Positions 34,385 through 42,847 of a stretch of DNA of 53,403 bases are shown here, piece after piece. The stretch covers positions 1 to 53,403 of the forward strand of contig NZ_RXMA01000030.1 in NCBI RefSeq assembly GCF_003966125.1, read 5' to 3'. The position numbers were made by a program, and so were the translations under genes. The DNA comes from Azospirillum griseum. GTDB lineage: Bacteria; Pseudomonadota; Alphaproteobacteria; Azospirillales; Azospirillaceae. The notes beneath the pieces are model-generated. The model was not told the origin of the DNA and searched no databases. It saw only the letters and a program-made list of their open reading frames with translations. Each line of letters begins with the position of its first letter. Position 1 is the first letter of the stretch.

Positions 34385-36823
34385 ATGTTGGCAACGATCC
34401 GAAGCAAGCTGGTTGTGGGGTTGGCGGCGGCGGTCGTCGTGTCGTCGATTCCGGGGGTGGTCGGCTATTTCGCCACCGGTCGCATGTCGGCGGAGGTGGA
34501 TGACACGCTGAACGCCGATGTTCCGAAGCTGCACATTGAACAACAGGCCAACGCCCGCGCCCTGAAATCCATCATCGAGGTGCAGCGGATCCTGCGTGGG
34601 ACCGTCGCCGATCCGGCGGCGGTCAAGGCGCTGGACGAGGAACTGGCCCTGGCCGACATGGATCTGACCATGTTGCGCGACGGCACGGATTCCGAGGCGT
34701 TCCGCTCCTCGGCGGCGGGCAAGCTGTACGCGGACAAGGGCATCCACCTGTTCATTCCCCAGTCGGCGGTCGGCGACACCGCCGCGCTGGCGGAAAAGGC
34801 GCGGTTGGCGATGGTCGCCTTTGCCACCCAGGCCCGCGCCGTCGTTGCCCTGCACGACACCCGCCTGTCCTACACCTTCACCCTCAACGAGATGGTGTAT
34901 GACGTCGGGCAATACGCCTATCTGCTGAAGGCCCGGCAGGCGCAATGGGTGGAGGCGCTGGGCGAGGCGGCGCGGTTCGACACCCCGTTCGCGGGCAACA
35001 TCGACCCGGAGAAGAGCGACTTCGCCACCATGACGCGGGTCTACACCCCGAAGGATCCGAAGCTCGCCAAGCTGTTCACCGACTTCACCAAGCTGGATCG
35101 GCAGGTGCACGACACCGCCCGCCAGATCAACGCCGCGTCCAGCGACAACAAGCAATCCATTTTCGACAAGCAGCGGGGCCGTTCGATTCAAAAGGCGTCC
35201 CACGCGCTGGACCAGATCATCGAATACACCGTGCCGGTCATGGTCGATCTGCGCAGCAAGGAGCGCGAGGCGTTGGTCGCGCTGGATCGCGCCTACGCCG
35301 ATGTTCAGGCCGCGTTGGTTCCGCTGTACGAGGTCGGTCAGCGGGGCGTGGATGAGGGAACGGCCAACGTCGCGGGCTTGCGCGATCAGGCGCAATGGGT
35401 GTCGATTGTGGCGACTCTGGCCGGTCTGCTGGTGGCAGCGCTCGTGGCGACGTTGCTGAGCCGGGCGCTGTCGGCCCCGTTGGGCCGGATCACGGCGGTG
35501 ATGGGCCGTTTGGCCGGTGGCGACACCAGCGTGACGGTGCCGGAGCTTCACCGAGGCGGTGAGATCGGCGCGATGGCGGCGGCGGTGGCGCAATTCCTGA
35601 AAAACGCCCTGGACAACGACCGTCTGCGCGCCGAACAGGAACGGATGCGCGAGCAGGCCGAGGAGCAGCGCGTCGCCGCGCTCGAATCGATGGCGAGCAC
35701 GGTGGAGCAGGAAAGCCAGATCGCCGTCGGTGTGATTTCCGACCGCACCCACGAAATGACCGACAACGCCCGCCAGATGGCCGAGGCCGCCGCCCGCGTC
35801 GGTGCCCATTCGCAGGATGTGGCGTCCGCCGCCCGGCAGGCTTTGGCCAACGCCGAAACCGTGTCGGCGGCGACCGAGGAACTGTCGGTGTCGATCCAGG
35901 AGATCAGCCGCCAGATCAGTGGGGCGAGCGAAGCGACGCGCGAAACCGTGCAGCTCAGCACCGAAACCCAGCGCACCATTCTGTCGCTGAGCGACGCGGT
36001 CAGCCGGATCGGCGACATCGCGACCCTGATCGCCAACATCGCCGGACAAACCAACTTGCTGGCGTTGAACGCCACCATCGAAGCGGCACGGGCCGGTGAG
36101 GCTGGCAAGGGCTTCGCCGTGGTGGCGAGCGAGGTCAAGGCGCTGGCCAACCAGACCGCCAAGGCCACCGACGACATCGCCCGCCAGATCGCCGAGGTGC
36201 GCGCCGCCACCGGGGCCGCCGTGTCGATGGTGGACAGCATGTCGGGACGCATCGGCGAAATCGACGTGATCGCCGGAACGGTCGCGGCGGGCGTGGCCCA
36301 GCAGGCCGCCGCCACCCGCGACATCTCCCGCAACGTCATCGAGGCGGCGTCCGCCGCGCGGCTGGTCAGTTCCCGCATCGAGGTGGTGGCGAACGACGCG
36401 CAAACGACCGGGGCCGCCGCCGAGGATGTGCGGACCAAGGCCGATGAGGTGGCGGTCAGCATCACCGGCCTGCGCACCGACATCGTCCGCGTGATCCGCA
36501 CCTCCACCCGCGACGCCGACCGCCGCCGCGCCCGGCGCTACGCCGTGCGCAAGGCGGGCAGCCTGGAGGTGGGGGGGCGGTCCGTGGAGGTGATGGTGGA
36601 GAATCTGTCGATTGGTGGCGCGCTGCTGGCCGCCGGGCCGCAGGTGCCGTCCAACGCACGGGTCACGCTGCGCCTGTCGGGCTACACCGCCGACATCCCG
36701 GCGATGGTCATCAGTTCCAACGGTGGTGTGCGCCTGTCCTTCCTGATGGACGCCGACGCGGAAGAGCGCTTCCGCCGCTTCTTCGAGCCACTGACCCAGG
36801 GGTTGACGCCGCTGGCCGCGTGA
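34385..36823 (+). CDS. Methyl-accepting chemotaxis protein with C-terminal PilZ domain (Tlp1-like)
   Basis: 812 residues. Helix ~8-30, periplasmic region ~35-335, second helix ~340-362, HAMP (SAPLGRITAVMGRLAGGDT), signalling rod with intact tip (TNLLALNATIEAARAGEAGK, then GFAVVASEVKALANQ), and a PilZ domain ~710-805. The c-di-GMP signature is complete: RRARR from 713 and ENLSIGG with Asn740. Azospirillum brasilense Tlp1, an energy-taxis receptor that binds c-di-GMP through such a PilZ tail, has this layout. So methylation-type signalling and c-di-GMP probably meet in this receptor. A sigma-54-like promoter precedes the pair of genes; a strong terminator follows. Confidence 0.92.
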   Translation: MLATIRSKLVVGLAAAVVVSSIPGVVGYFATGRMSAEVDDTLNADVPKLHIEQQANARALKSIIEVQRILRGTVADPAAVKALDEELALADMDLTMLRDGTDSEAFRSSAAGKLYADKGIHLFIPQSAVGDTAALAEKARLAMVAFATQARAVVALHDTRLSYTFTLNEMVYDVGQYAYLLKARQAQWVEALGEAARFDTPFAGNIDPEKSDFATMTRVYTPKDPKLAKLFTDFTKLDRQVHDTARQINAASSDNKQSIFDKQRGRSIQKASHALDQIIEYTVPVMVDLRSKEREALVALDRAYADVQAALVPLYEVGQRGVDEGTANVAGLRDQAQWVSIVATLAGLLVAALVATLLSRALSAPLGRITAVMGRLAGGDTSVTVPELHRGGEIGAMAAAVAQFLKNALDNDRLRAEQERMREQAEEQRVAALESMASTVEQESQIAVGVISDRTHEMTDNARQMAEAAARVGAHSQDVASAARQALANAETVSAATEELSVSIQEISRQISGASEATRETVQLSTETQRTILSLSDAVSRIGDIATLIANIAGQTNLLALNATIEAARAGEAGKGFAVVASEVKALANQTAKATDDIARQIAEVRAATGAAVSMVDSMSGRIGEIDVIAGTVAAGVAQQAAATRDISRNVIEAASAARLVSSRIEVVANDAQTTGAAAEDVRTKADEVAVSITGLRTDIVRVIRTSTRDADRRRARRYAVRKAGSLEVGGRSVEVMVENLSIGGALLAAGPQVPSNARVTLRLSGYTADIPAMVISSNGGVRLSFLMDADAEERFRRFFEPLTQGLTPLAA

Positions 36824-36850
36824 CGGTCCGGTCGCGCCGGATGTGTTGCG

Positions 36851-36890
36851 AACACCCCCGCGCCCTGTGCAGCGGGGGTGTTTCGTTTTC
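36851..36890 (+). terminator. Intrinsic terminator after the PilZ chemoreceptor gene
   Basis: Perfect 11-base stem AACACCCCCGC (36851-36861) / GCGGGGGTGTT (36872-36882), ten-base loop, then TCGTTTT. It is the best rho-independent terminator in the window. It also lies 10 bases beyond the stop of the convergent MFS gene. Confidence 0.85.
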
Positions 36891-36899
36891 AGCGTGGGA

Positions 36900-38177
36900 T
36901 CAGCGCGTTTCCGACAGGCGGTCGATCCGGCGCAGGGCCGGAAAGACCCAGGCCCAGGCCCCCGCCAGCGCCACCGCACCGACGCCACCGGCCACCGCCG
37001 CCGGAACCACGCCGAACGCCGCCGCCGCCGCCCCGGATTCGAACTCGCCCAACTGGTTCGACGCGCCGATGAACAGCGAGGTGACGGCCCCCACCCGCCC
37101 GCGCATGTCGTCGGGGGTGGCGAGCTGGATCAGGGTCTGGCGCACGAACATGCTGACCTGATCGGTGGCCCCAACCGCCAACAGGGCGACGAAGGACAAG
37201 ACGGGGTCGGTGGACAGGCCAAAGACGATGGTGGCCAGACCAAAGCCGCCGACGGCGATCAGCATCCAGCGCCCGGCGTGGCGCTGCACCCCCCAGCGGG
37301 TGATCGCCACCGCCATCGCCAGCGCGCCCAGCGCCGGGGCGCTGCGCAGCAACCCCAACCCCCAGGGGCCGACGTGCAGGATGTCGCGGGCGTAGATCGG
37401 CAACAGCGCCGTCGCCCCGCCCAGCAGCACGGCGAACAGATCGAGCGAGATCGCGCCCAGAATCTCCGGACGGCTGCGGATGAAGGAGGCCCCGGCCAGC
37501 AGGGTGGACCAGCTCATGGCCCGGCGCACCATCGTCACCGGGCGCGGGCGGGTCGCCAGGATCAACAGCACCGCCAGCAGCAGCATCGCCGCGCTGACGC
37601 CATAGACCACCGCCGGACCGGCGATGTAGAGCAGCCCGCCCAGCGCCGGGCCGGAAATCTGCGCCACCTGGATGGCGGAGGATTGCCAGCCGATGGCGTT
37701 CGGCAGATCCTCCACCGGGACGGTGGCCGACAGCAGGGCTTGATTGGCCGGTCCCTCGAACGCCTTGGCGGCCCCGATCAGGGCGACGGTGGCGAAGATC
37801 GCCGACGGCGACAAGGCCCCGGCCATGGTCGCGACAAACAGCCCGAACACCGCCGCGCACTCCACCGCCAAGGCGGCGAACAGCACCCGTTTGCGGTCGT
37901 GGTTGTCCACCACATGCCCGGCGAACAGCAGCAGGGCCAGCGACGGCAGGAACTGGCTCAACCCGACCAGACCCAAATCCAGCGCGCTGCCGGTCAGATC
38001 GTACATCTGCCAGCCCACCGCCACCACCTGCATCTGAATCGCCAGCATGGCGCAGACGCGCGCGCTCCAGAACAGGGCAAAGGCGCGGTGACGGAAGGCC
38101 GAACGGAAGGAGCCGCCGGTTGTAGAACTTCCGGTTGTGGGTTTGCCGGTTGTGCCGGATGAGGGCGCTGCGGTCAT
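36900..38177 (-). CDS. MFS transporter, EntS-like exporter family
   Basis: 425 residues, about 12 membrane helices after a hydrophilic Ser/Thr/Gly-rich head (~25 residues). Family traits: FRHRAFALFWSARVCAMLA, VVDNHDRKRVLFAAL between helices 2 and 3, FEGPANQALLSATVPVEDLP and FVRQTLIQLATPDDMRGRVG. These match the EntS/MFS_3 group of exporters. The start overlaps the thiolase stop (ATGA, 38174-38177). Its place at the end of a biotin-uptake and acyl-CoA operon is unusual; it might export a product or by-product of the ligase and thiolase. Confidence 0.88.
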   Translation of the reverse strand: MTAAPSSGTTGKPTTGSSTTGGSFRSAFRHRAFALFWSARVCAMLAIQMQVVAVGWQMYDLTGSALDLGLVGLSQFLPSLALLLFAGHVVDNHDRKRVLFAALAVECAAVFGLFVATMAGALSPSAIFATVALIGAAKAFEGPANQALLSATVPVEDLPNAIGWQSSAIQVAQISGPALGGLLYIAGPAVVYGVSAAMLLLAVLLILATRPRPVTMVRRAMSWSTLLAGASFIRSRPEILGAISLDLFAVLLGGATALLPIYARDILHVGPWGLGLLRSAPALGALAMAVAITRWGVQRHAGRWMLIAVGGFGLATIVFGLSTDPVLSFVALLAVGATDQVSMFVRQTLIQLATPDDMRGRVGAVTSLFIGASNQLGEFESGAAAAAFGVVPAAVAGGVGAVALAGAWAWVFPALRRIDRLSETR

Positions 38178-39361
38178 GACATCGTTTCCACCAAGGTTGC
38201 CAACCCCAAACCGCCGCCGATGCCCAGCGTGGCCAGACCACGCCGGGGCCGTTCCGGGCCGGTTGGGAACAGAAGTGTGTTGTGCAGAAGTTCGCTGAAC
38301 AGGCGGGTCATCAGAATGGCCCCCGACGCGCCATAGGGGTGGCCAAGCGCCAAGGCCCCGCCGCCCACGCACACCCGATCCGCGTCCAGCCCCAGCGTGT
38401 CGAGGCAGGCCAGCACCTGGGCGGCGAACGCCTCGTTGAATTCGACACGGTCGATGGCGTCCAGGCTCAGGCCGGGGTGGCGGGCCAGCAGCTTGCGCAC
38501 CGCCGGAATCGGCCCGGTGCCGAGCAGATGGGGATCGACGCCCGCCGCCTGGGAATCAACCACCCACAGGCCGGGCGGGCCGCCCAACGCTTGATGAATC
38601 CGTTCCGACACGACAACGACCGCTGCCGCGCCGTCGTTGATCGGGCAGGCGTTGCCCGCCGTCACGGTTCCGTTGTCGCGGAAGACCGGGCGCAACCGGG
38701 CCAACCGTTCCAGGCTGCTGTCGCGGCGCGGCCCGTCGTCGCGGTCGATGACGGTTCCGTCGGGCAGAGTGAGGGGTACAATTTCGCGGACGAAACGACC
38801 GCTGTCCTGCGCGGCCACCGCCTTGCGATGGCTGGTCAGGGCATAGGCATCCTGCCGCTCGCGGGTGATGCCATAGGCGGCGGCGACGTTTTCGGCGGCC
38901 TCCCCCATTGACGGATCGCCGATGCTTTCGGGGGCGAAACGGGCGCGGTCATAAAAGGTCGGGCTGCGGTAGAGGCTGGTTGGCTTGGCGACCCGCCACG
39001 GCGCGGTGCTGGTGCTTTCCACCCCACCGGCGACGATGATCTCCCCGGCCCCGGCCTGGACCAGACGGGCGGCGAGGTTGATCGCCTCCAGCCCCGAACC
39101 GCATTGGCGGTCCACCGTCACCCCCGGCACGCTCACCGGCAGCCCGGCGGCCAGCGCCGACAGGCGGGCGACGTTGCCACCGGGGCCGACGGCGTTGCCC
39201 AACAGCACCTCATCCACCGCGTCCGGCTCCAGCCTGGCGTCGGCCAGGGCGGCGCGGATCACCGGGGCGGCAAGATCCTCGACCGGCAGGTCGCGCAGGC
39301 TGCCGCCGATCCGCCCCACCGGGCTGCGCCGCGCGGCGATGATGATGGCGCGTTGGCTCAC
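38174..39361 (-). CDS. Thiolase-family acyltransferase lacking the second catalytic cysteine
   Basis: 395 residues. The start is GTG at 39361, overlapping the ligase stop as GTGA. Thiolases cleave or form 3-ketoacyl-CoA. The nucleophile Cys87 is present (TVDRQCGSGLEAIN), as are NEAFA and the His341 motif GHPYGASGA. The usual C-terminal Cys-x-Gly is changed: the sequence reads TLGIGGGLG, with Gly380 where family members have Cys in CIGGG. The DNA codon is GGC, so this is not a reading problem in a damaged frame. Activity may be reduced, or the enzyme may do a related condensation. Operon with acyl-CoA ligase, bioMNY and an MFS exporter. Confidence 0.88.
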   Translation of the reverse strand: MSQRAIIIAARRSPVGRIGGSLRDLPVEDLAAPVIRAALADARLEPDAVDEVLLGNAVGPGGNVARLSALAAGLPVSVPGVTVDRQCGSGLEAINLAARLVQAGAGEIIVAGGVESTSTAPWRVAKPTSLYRSPTFYDRARFAPESIGDPSMGEAAENVAAAYGITRERQDAYALTSHRKAVAAQDSGRFVREIVPLTLPDGTVIDRDDGPRRDSSLERLARLRPVFRDNGTVTAGNACPINDGAAAVVVVSERIHQALGGPPGLWVVDSQAAGVDPHLLGTGPIPAVRKLLARHPGLSLDAIDRVEFNEAFAAQVLACLDTLGLDADRVCVGGGALALGHPYGASGAILMTRLFSELLHNTLLFPTGPERPRRGLATLGIGGGLGLATLVETMS

Positions 39362-40854
39362 GCAATCGCCTCCAACGCCCCGTTGCGGGCGCGGTCACGG
39401 ATGTCGGCGCGGGCGATCTTGCCGCTGCTGGTCAGGGGCATGTCGGCGGCGGCGAACAGGCGGCGCGGGGCCTTGTAACCTTCAAGATGGGCGTGCGACC
39501 AAGCGCGCAACTCCTCCGCGCCGACGCGCGCCGCGCTGCGCCACCACAGGACGGCGCTGACCAGATCGCCCCAATAGGGATCGGGCAGGCCGAACACCAC
39601 CGCCTCGGCCACCGCCGGATGGGCGCGCAGGACGGCTTCGACCTCCGCCGGGTAGACGTTGAGGCCGCCGGAAATCAGCATGTCGCCCGCCCGCCCGATC
39701 AGGCGCAACCAGCCCTGGGCGTCGATCCAGCCGAAATCACCCACGGTTCCCCAGCCGTCGCGGGCGCGGAACCCCGACCCGTCGGACGGGCCGAGATAGC
39801 CGTCGCTCAGCATCGCGCTGCGCACCCAGACGGTGCCGGGCTGGCCCGTCGGGACCGGATGGCCGTCGTCGTCGCGCACCGACAATTCCACCCCATGGAA
39901 GGGACGGCCGACGCTGTCGGGCGGCGCGCCCTCGCGGGAATCGCGCAGGCTGACGAAGCTCAGTTCCGACGCGCCGTAATACTCCAGCACGGTGACGCCG
40001 GGGCAGAGCGCCAGCAGCCGGTCATGGGTGGCGGGGGCGAGCTTGGCCCCGGAGCACACCACCCGGCGCAGGGCGGGGAAGGCCAGACCGGCGCGCTCCG
40101 CCGCGTCGAGGATGCCGACCAGCATGGTGGGAACCACCACCAGCGTGGTGAGCGCCGCCGCCGGATCGGCCAGCCGCCGCGCGGCGTCGGCGGCGTCGAA
40201 TTTCGCCTGGACATGCACCGTCGCCCCGGCGGACAGCCCCTCGACCGCGCCGTACAGGCCCAGCCCGTGGACCAGCGGACCCGGAACCAGCACGCCGTCG
40301 TCGGGGCCGATGCCGAACTCCGCCCGGCTGGCGTCGAGCGTGGCCAGCCAGGAGGCTTGATTGCGGATGAACGCCTTGGGCCGCCCGGTGGTCCCGGAGG
40401 TGAAGCCGATCAGAAAGGGCGTGGCCGGATCGACGAAGGGCAGATCGAAGGGCGGAACATCGGCGCTGGTGTCGCCTTGTGAGGAGAGCCAGTCGGCGAC
40501 CGTCGCCTCATCAACCAACAGGTCGGGGCGCAGGGTGTCGAGCGCGGCGGCGCTTTGCTCCGCGCTCCATTTCGGGTCGAGCAGGGCGACGATGCCGCCC
40601 GCCGCCACCGTGCCGAGGAACAGGACCAGCAGTTCGGCCCGGTTGCCGAGACGCAGGGCGACGCGCGGCGGTGCCTCGTCTCCCGTCGCGGATTTGGCGG
40701 CGGCCAACGCCCGCACCCCCGCTCCGGCCAGCCGGACGCGGTCCAACAGCGCGCCATAGGTCAGCGGCGCGGTGGGATCAGCGCCGGTGACGATCAGGGC
40801 GGGATGGTCCGGGGCGCGGCTTGCGGCCTCGGCAAAGGGGCGGGCGAGGCTCAT
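39358..40854 (-). CDS. AMP-dependent acyl-CoA ligase in the biotin-transport operon
   Basis: 498 residues from ATG 40854. ANL superfamily: P-loop-like LIGFTSGTTGRPKAF, YYGASELSFVSL, WGTVGDFGWID, IGRAGDMLISGGLNVYP, and the C-terminal catalytic lysine in PLTSSGKIARADIRD. It should activate a carboxylic acid to its CoA thioester through an acyl-AMP. It lies 20 bases after bioY and overlaps the thiolase. A fatty acid, pimelate, or biotin itself (valeryl side chain) are possible substrates; context favours something biotin-related but the sequence alone does not tell. Confidence 0.9.
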   Translation of the reverse strand: MSLARPFAEAASRAPDHPALIVTGADPTAPLTYGALLDRVRLAGAGVRALAAAKSATGDEAPPRVALRLGNRAELLVLFLGTVAAGGIVALLDPKWSAEQSAAALDTLRPDLLVDEATVADWLSSQGDTSADVPPFDLPFVDPATPFLIGFTSGTTGRPKAFIRNQASWLATLDASRAEFGIGPDDGVLVPGPLVHGLGLYGAVEGLSAGATVHVQAKFDAADAARRLADPAAALTTLVVVPTMLVGILDAAERAGLAFPALRRVVCSGAKLAPATHDRLLALCPGVTVLEYYGASELSFVSLRDSREGAPPDSVGRPFHGVELSVRDDDGHPVPTGQPGTVWVRSAMLSDGYLGPSDGSGFRARDGWGTVGDFGWIDAQGWLRLIGRAGDMLISGGLNVYPAEVEAVLRAHPAVAEAVVFGLPDPYWGDLVSAVLWWRSAARVGAEELRAWSHAHLEGYKAPRRLFAAADMPLTSSGKIARADIRDRARNGALEAIA

Positions 40855-40874
40855 TCCCACAGATCGCCGGTTGG

Positions 40875-41426
40875 TCAGGCGTGGGCGGTCGGCAGGACAC
40901 CGGCCCGGCGCACGGCGGCGGCGGCGGCGGCGGCGACACCGGCCTTGATGAGATCACCGGGGATGAAGGCGACCATGGCGGTCACGGCCTTTTCCAGCGG
41001 CATGCCCGCCACCACCGACAGCCAGGGGATGCCACCGGCGTAGACGGCCAGGATGCCGCCCGCCACGCAGACCGCGAACAGGCGCAGCGGGTTGGCCCCG
41101 GTGGCGAAGCGTTCGGCCAGCAGGCCGGTGACGAAGGCCCCGACCGGGAAGGCCAGGATGAAGCCGCCCGACGGCCCCAGGATCACGCCGATGCCGCCAC
41201 GGCCACCGGCCAGCAGCGGCAGACCGGCGGCGACCAGCAGCACGAACAGCAGCAGCGCCAGACCGCCGCGCTTGGCCCCCAGCAGCGCGCCCGCCAGCAT
41301 CACGCCCAGCGATTGCGCGGTGATCGGCACGGGCAGGAAGCCCAGCGGAATGGGGGGAGCCATGCCCAAACCGGCCACCAGGGCGGCGAACAGGGCGCTG
41401 AGGACGAGATCGCGGGTGGTCAACAT
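40875..41426 (-). CDS. bioY: Biotin-binding S component BioY
   Basis: 183 residues, six membrane helices. Typical BioY features: PIPLGFLPVPITAQSLGVML near the start, LLGAKRGGLALLLFVLL, GPSGGFILAFPVGAFVTGLL and FIPGDLIKAGVAA. It binds biotin in the membrane and works with BioM and BioN as an ECF importer. It overlaps bioN by seven bases. The Ala-rich tail (VAAAAAAAVRRAG) is short of any extra domain. Confidence 0.95.
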   Translation of the reverse strand: MLTTRDLVLSALFAALVAGLGMAPPIPLGFLPVPITAQSLGVMLAGALLGAKRGGLALLLFVLLVAAGLPLLAGGRGGIGVILGPSGGFILAFPVGAFVTGLLAERFATGANPLRLFAVCVAGGILAVYAGGIPWLSVVAGMPLEKAVTAMVAFIPGDLIKAGVAAAAAAAVRRAGVLPTAHA

Positions 41427-42097
41427 GGGGGCTGCGCTTCCTTGTTGTTGGGACCGACGGCGTCGTTGGGACTGGTGCCCGGGCGGGCGTCGTCGGTCGG
41501 GTCATACCCCCGCGCGTCCAGCGCGGCGGTGAGATCATCGGCCAAGCGGAGAATCTTGACCAGCAGCGGAACGAACAGGGCGGCTATGCTCCGTTCGACG
41601 CCGCGCGCCTGTTGCGCCATCCGCACCTCGCGCACCTGTTCGGCCAGCAGCGGGATGAAACGGATGGTCAGGGCCAGCATCAGCGCCAGCTTGGCCGGGT
41701 TCACCCCCAGCGGGCGCAGGATGGCGAAGACCCGTTCGAAGAGATCCACCATGGCGGCGACCTTGGTGGTCAGCGTCACCAGCGTGGCCAGCAGGATCAG
41801 CGCGGCGAAGCGGGCGACGGCGGCCAGCGTGTCCGCCCAGCCGGTCCCGGCCACCAGCGCCTGCACCCCGAACAGCAGCCCCAGCATCAGCACCGGGGCG
41901 CGCAGCTCGCGCAGCACCCGCCCCAGCGGCAGCTTGGCCAGCCACAGGGCGAACAGCCCCGACAGCCCGGCCCCCAGCGCCCCGACCGCACCGGGCAGGG
42001 CCAGCACCAGCAGCGTCGCCGCCAGCAACCCGCCCATCTTCACCCCGGCCCCCAGCCGGTGGATCGGCGAATCCCGGTGCAGATAGAGGCCCAGCAT
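41420..42097 (-). CDS. bioN: ECF transporter T component BioN
   Basis: 225 residues with about five helices. Both coupling-helix Ala-Arg-Gly motifs are visible (QQARGVERS, and LDARGYDP near the C-terminus), along with FIPLLAEQVREV. It links the ATPase to BioY. Its ATG shares a single base with the bioM stop (TGATG), indicating tight translational coupling. The tail after the second ARG motif (~30 residues) is hydrophilic and variable. Confidence 0.93.
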   Translation of the reverse strand: MLGLYLHRDSPIHRLGAGVKMGGLLAATLLVLALPGAVGALGAGLSGLFALWLAKLPLGRVLRELRAPVLMLGLLFGVQALVAGTGWADTLAAVARFAALILLATLVTLTTKVAAMVDLFERVFAILRPLGVNPAKLALMLALTIRFIPLLAEQVREVRMAQQARGVERSIAALFVPLLVKILRLADDLTAALDARGYDPTDDARPGTSPNDAVGPNNKEAQPPC

Positions 42098-42783
42098 CAG
42101 CCCAACCGCGCGACATAGGCCGGAACGGCGACCGACGGCGCGTCGTCGATCACGACACGGCCATCCTCCAGCACCAGGACGCGGTCGAAATCCATCACCA
42201 TGTCCAGATCATGGGTGACGACGATGGCGTGCTGGGGCAAGTCGCGGATGGCCTGGATCACCGTGCGGCGGTTGCGCAGGTCAAGCAGCGTCGTCGGCTC
42301 GTCGAACACCACATGGGCGGGGTCGAGCACCAGCACCCCGGCGATGGCGAGAAGCTGCTTTTCCCCACCGCTCAACTGGTGGGCAGGCTGGTGGCGGTAG
42401 CGGGCAAGGGCGTAGCGGTCGAGTGCGGCCGTCACCCGGCGGGCGATCTCGTCCTTGGGCATCTTGCGCGCCTTCAGGCCGAAACCGACATCCTCCTCCA
42501 CCGTCGGATAGACGATCTGCACGTCGGGGTTCTGGAAAACGAAGCCGACGCGCTGGCGCACCGCCCGCCCGTCGCGCCGGGTGTCCAGCCCGTCCACCGT
42601 CACCGTCCCGGCGCTGGGCAGGATCAGGCCGTTCAGCATCCGGGCCAGCGTGCTCTTGCCCGATCCGTTCCCGCCCAGGATGGCGACGCGCCGTTCCGTC
42701 AGCGTCAGGGACAGGTCGCGCAACACGGCGCGGTCGCCATAGGCGTGGGAGACGGCGCGCAGCGTGATCGACGGGTTGGGCAT
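42097..42783 (-). CDS. bioM: ECF transporter ATPase BioM
   Basis: 228 residues. Walker A GGNGSGKSTLARML, Q-loop region FVFQNPDVQIVYPTVEEDVG (the ECF-type form), signature LSGGEKQLLAIAGVLVLDP, Walker B HVVFDEPTTLLDLRNR and switch His in VVTHDLDMV. First gene of bioMNY. I found no BioR box (TTATCTATAA-like) upstream in the 64 bases to the reductase gene, so control may come from further up or be by another regulator. Confidence 0.93.
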   Translation of the reverse strand: MPNPSITLRAVSHAYGDRAVLRDLSLTLTERRVAILGGNGSGKSTLARMLNGLILPSAGTVTVDGLDTRRDGRAVRQRVGFVFQNPDVQIVYPTVEEDVGFGLKARKMPKDEIARRVTAALDRYALARYRHQPAHQLSGGEKQLLAIAGVLVLDPAHVVFDEPTTLLDLRNRRTVIQAIRDLPQHAIVVTHDLDMVMDFDRVLVLEDGRVVIDDAPSVAVPAYVARLG

Positions 42784-42847
42784 GGGGTGGTCGGTTGTGT
42801 GTGACGGTATTGTTGCGTGTGCGAACGCTGTCTTAGCGGCTTTGCCC

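Noticed and set aside
42784..42847. BioR-type operator before bioM
   Set aside because: No TTATCTATAA-like palindrome found on either strand in this interval.
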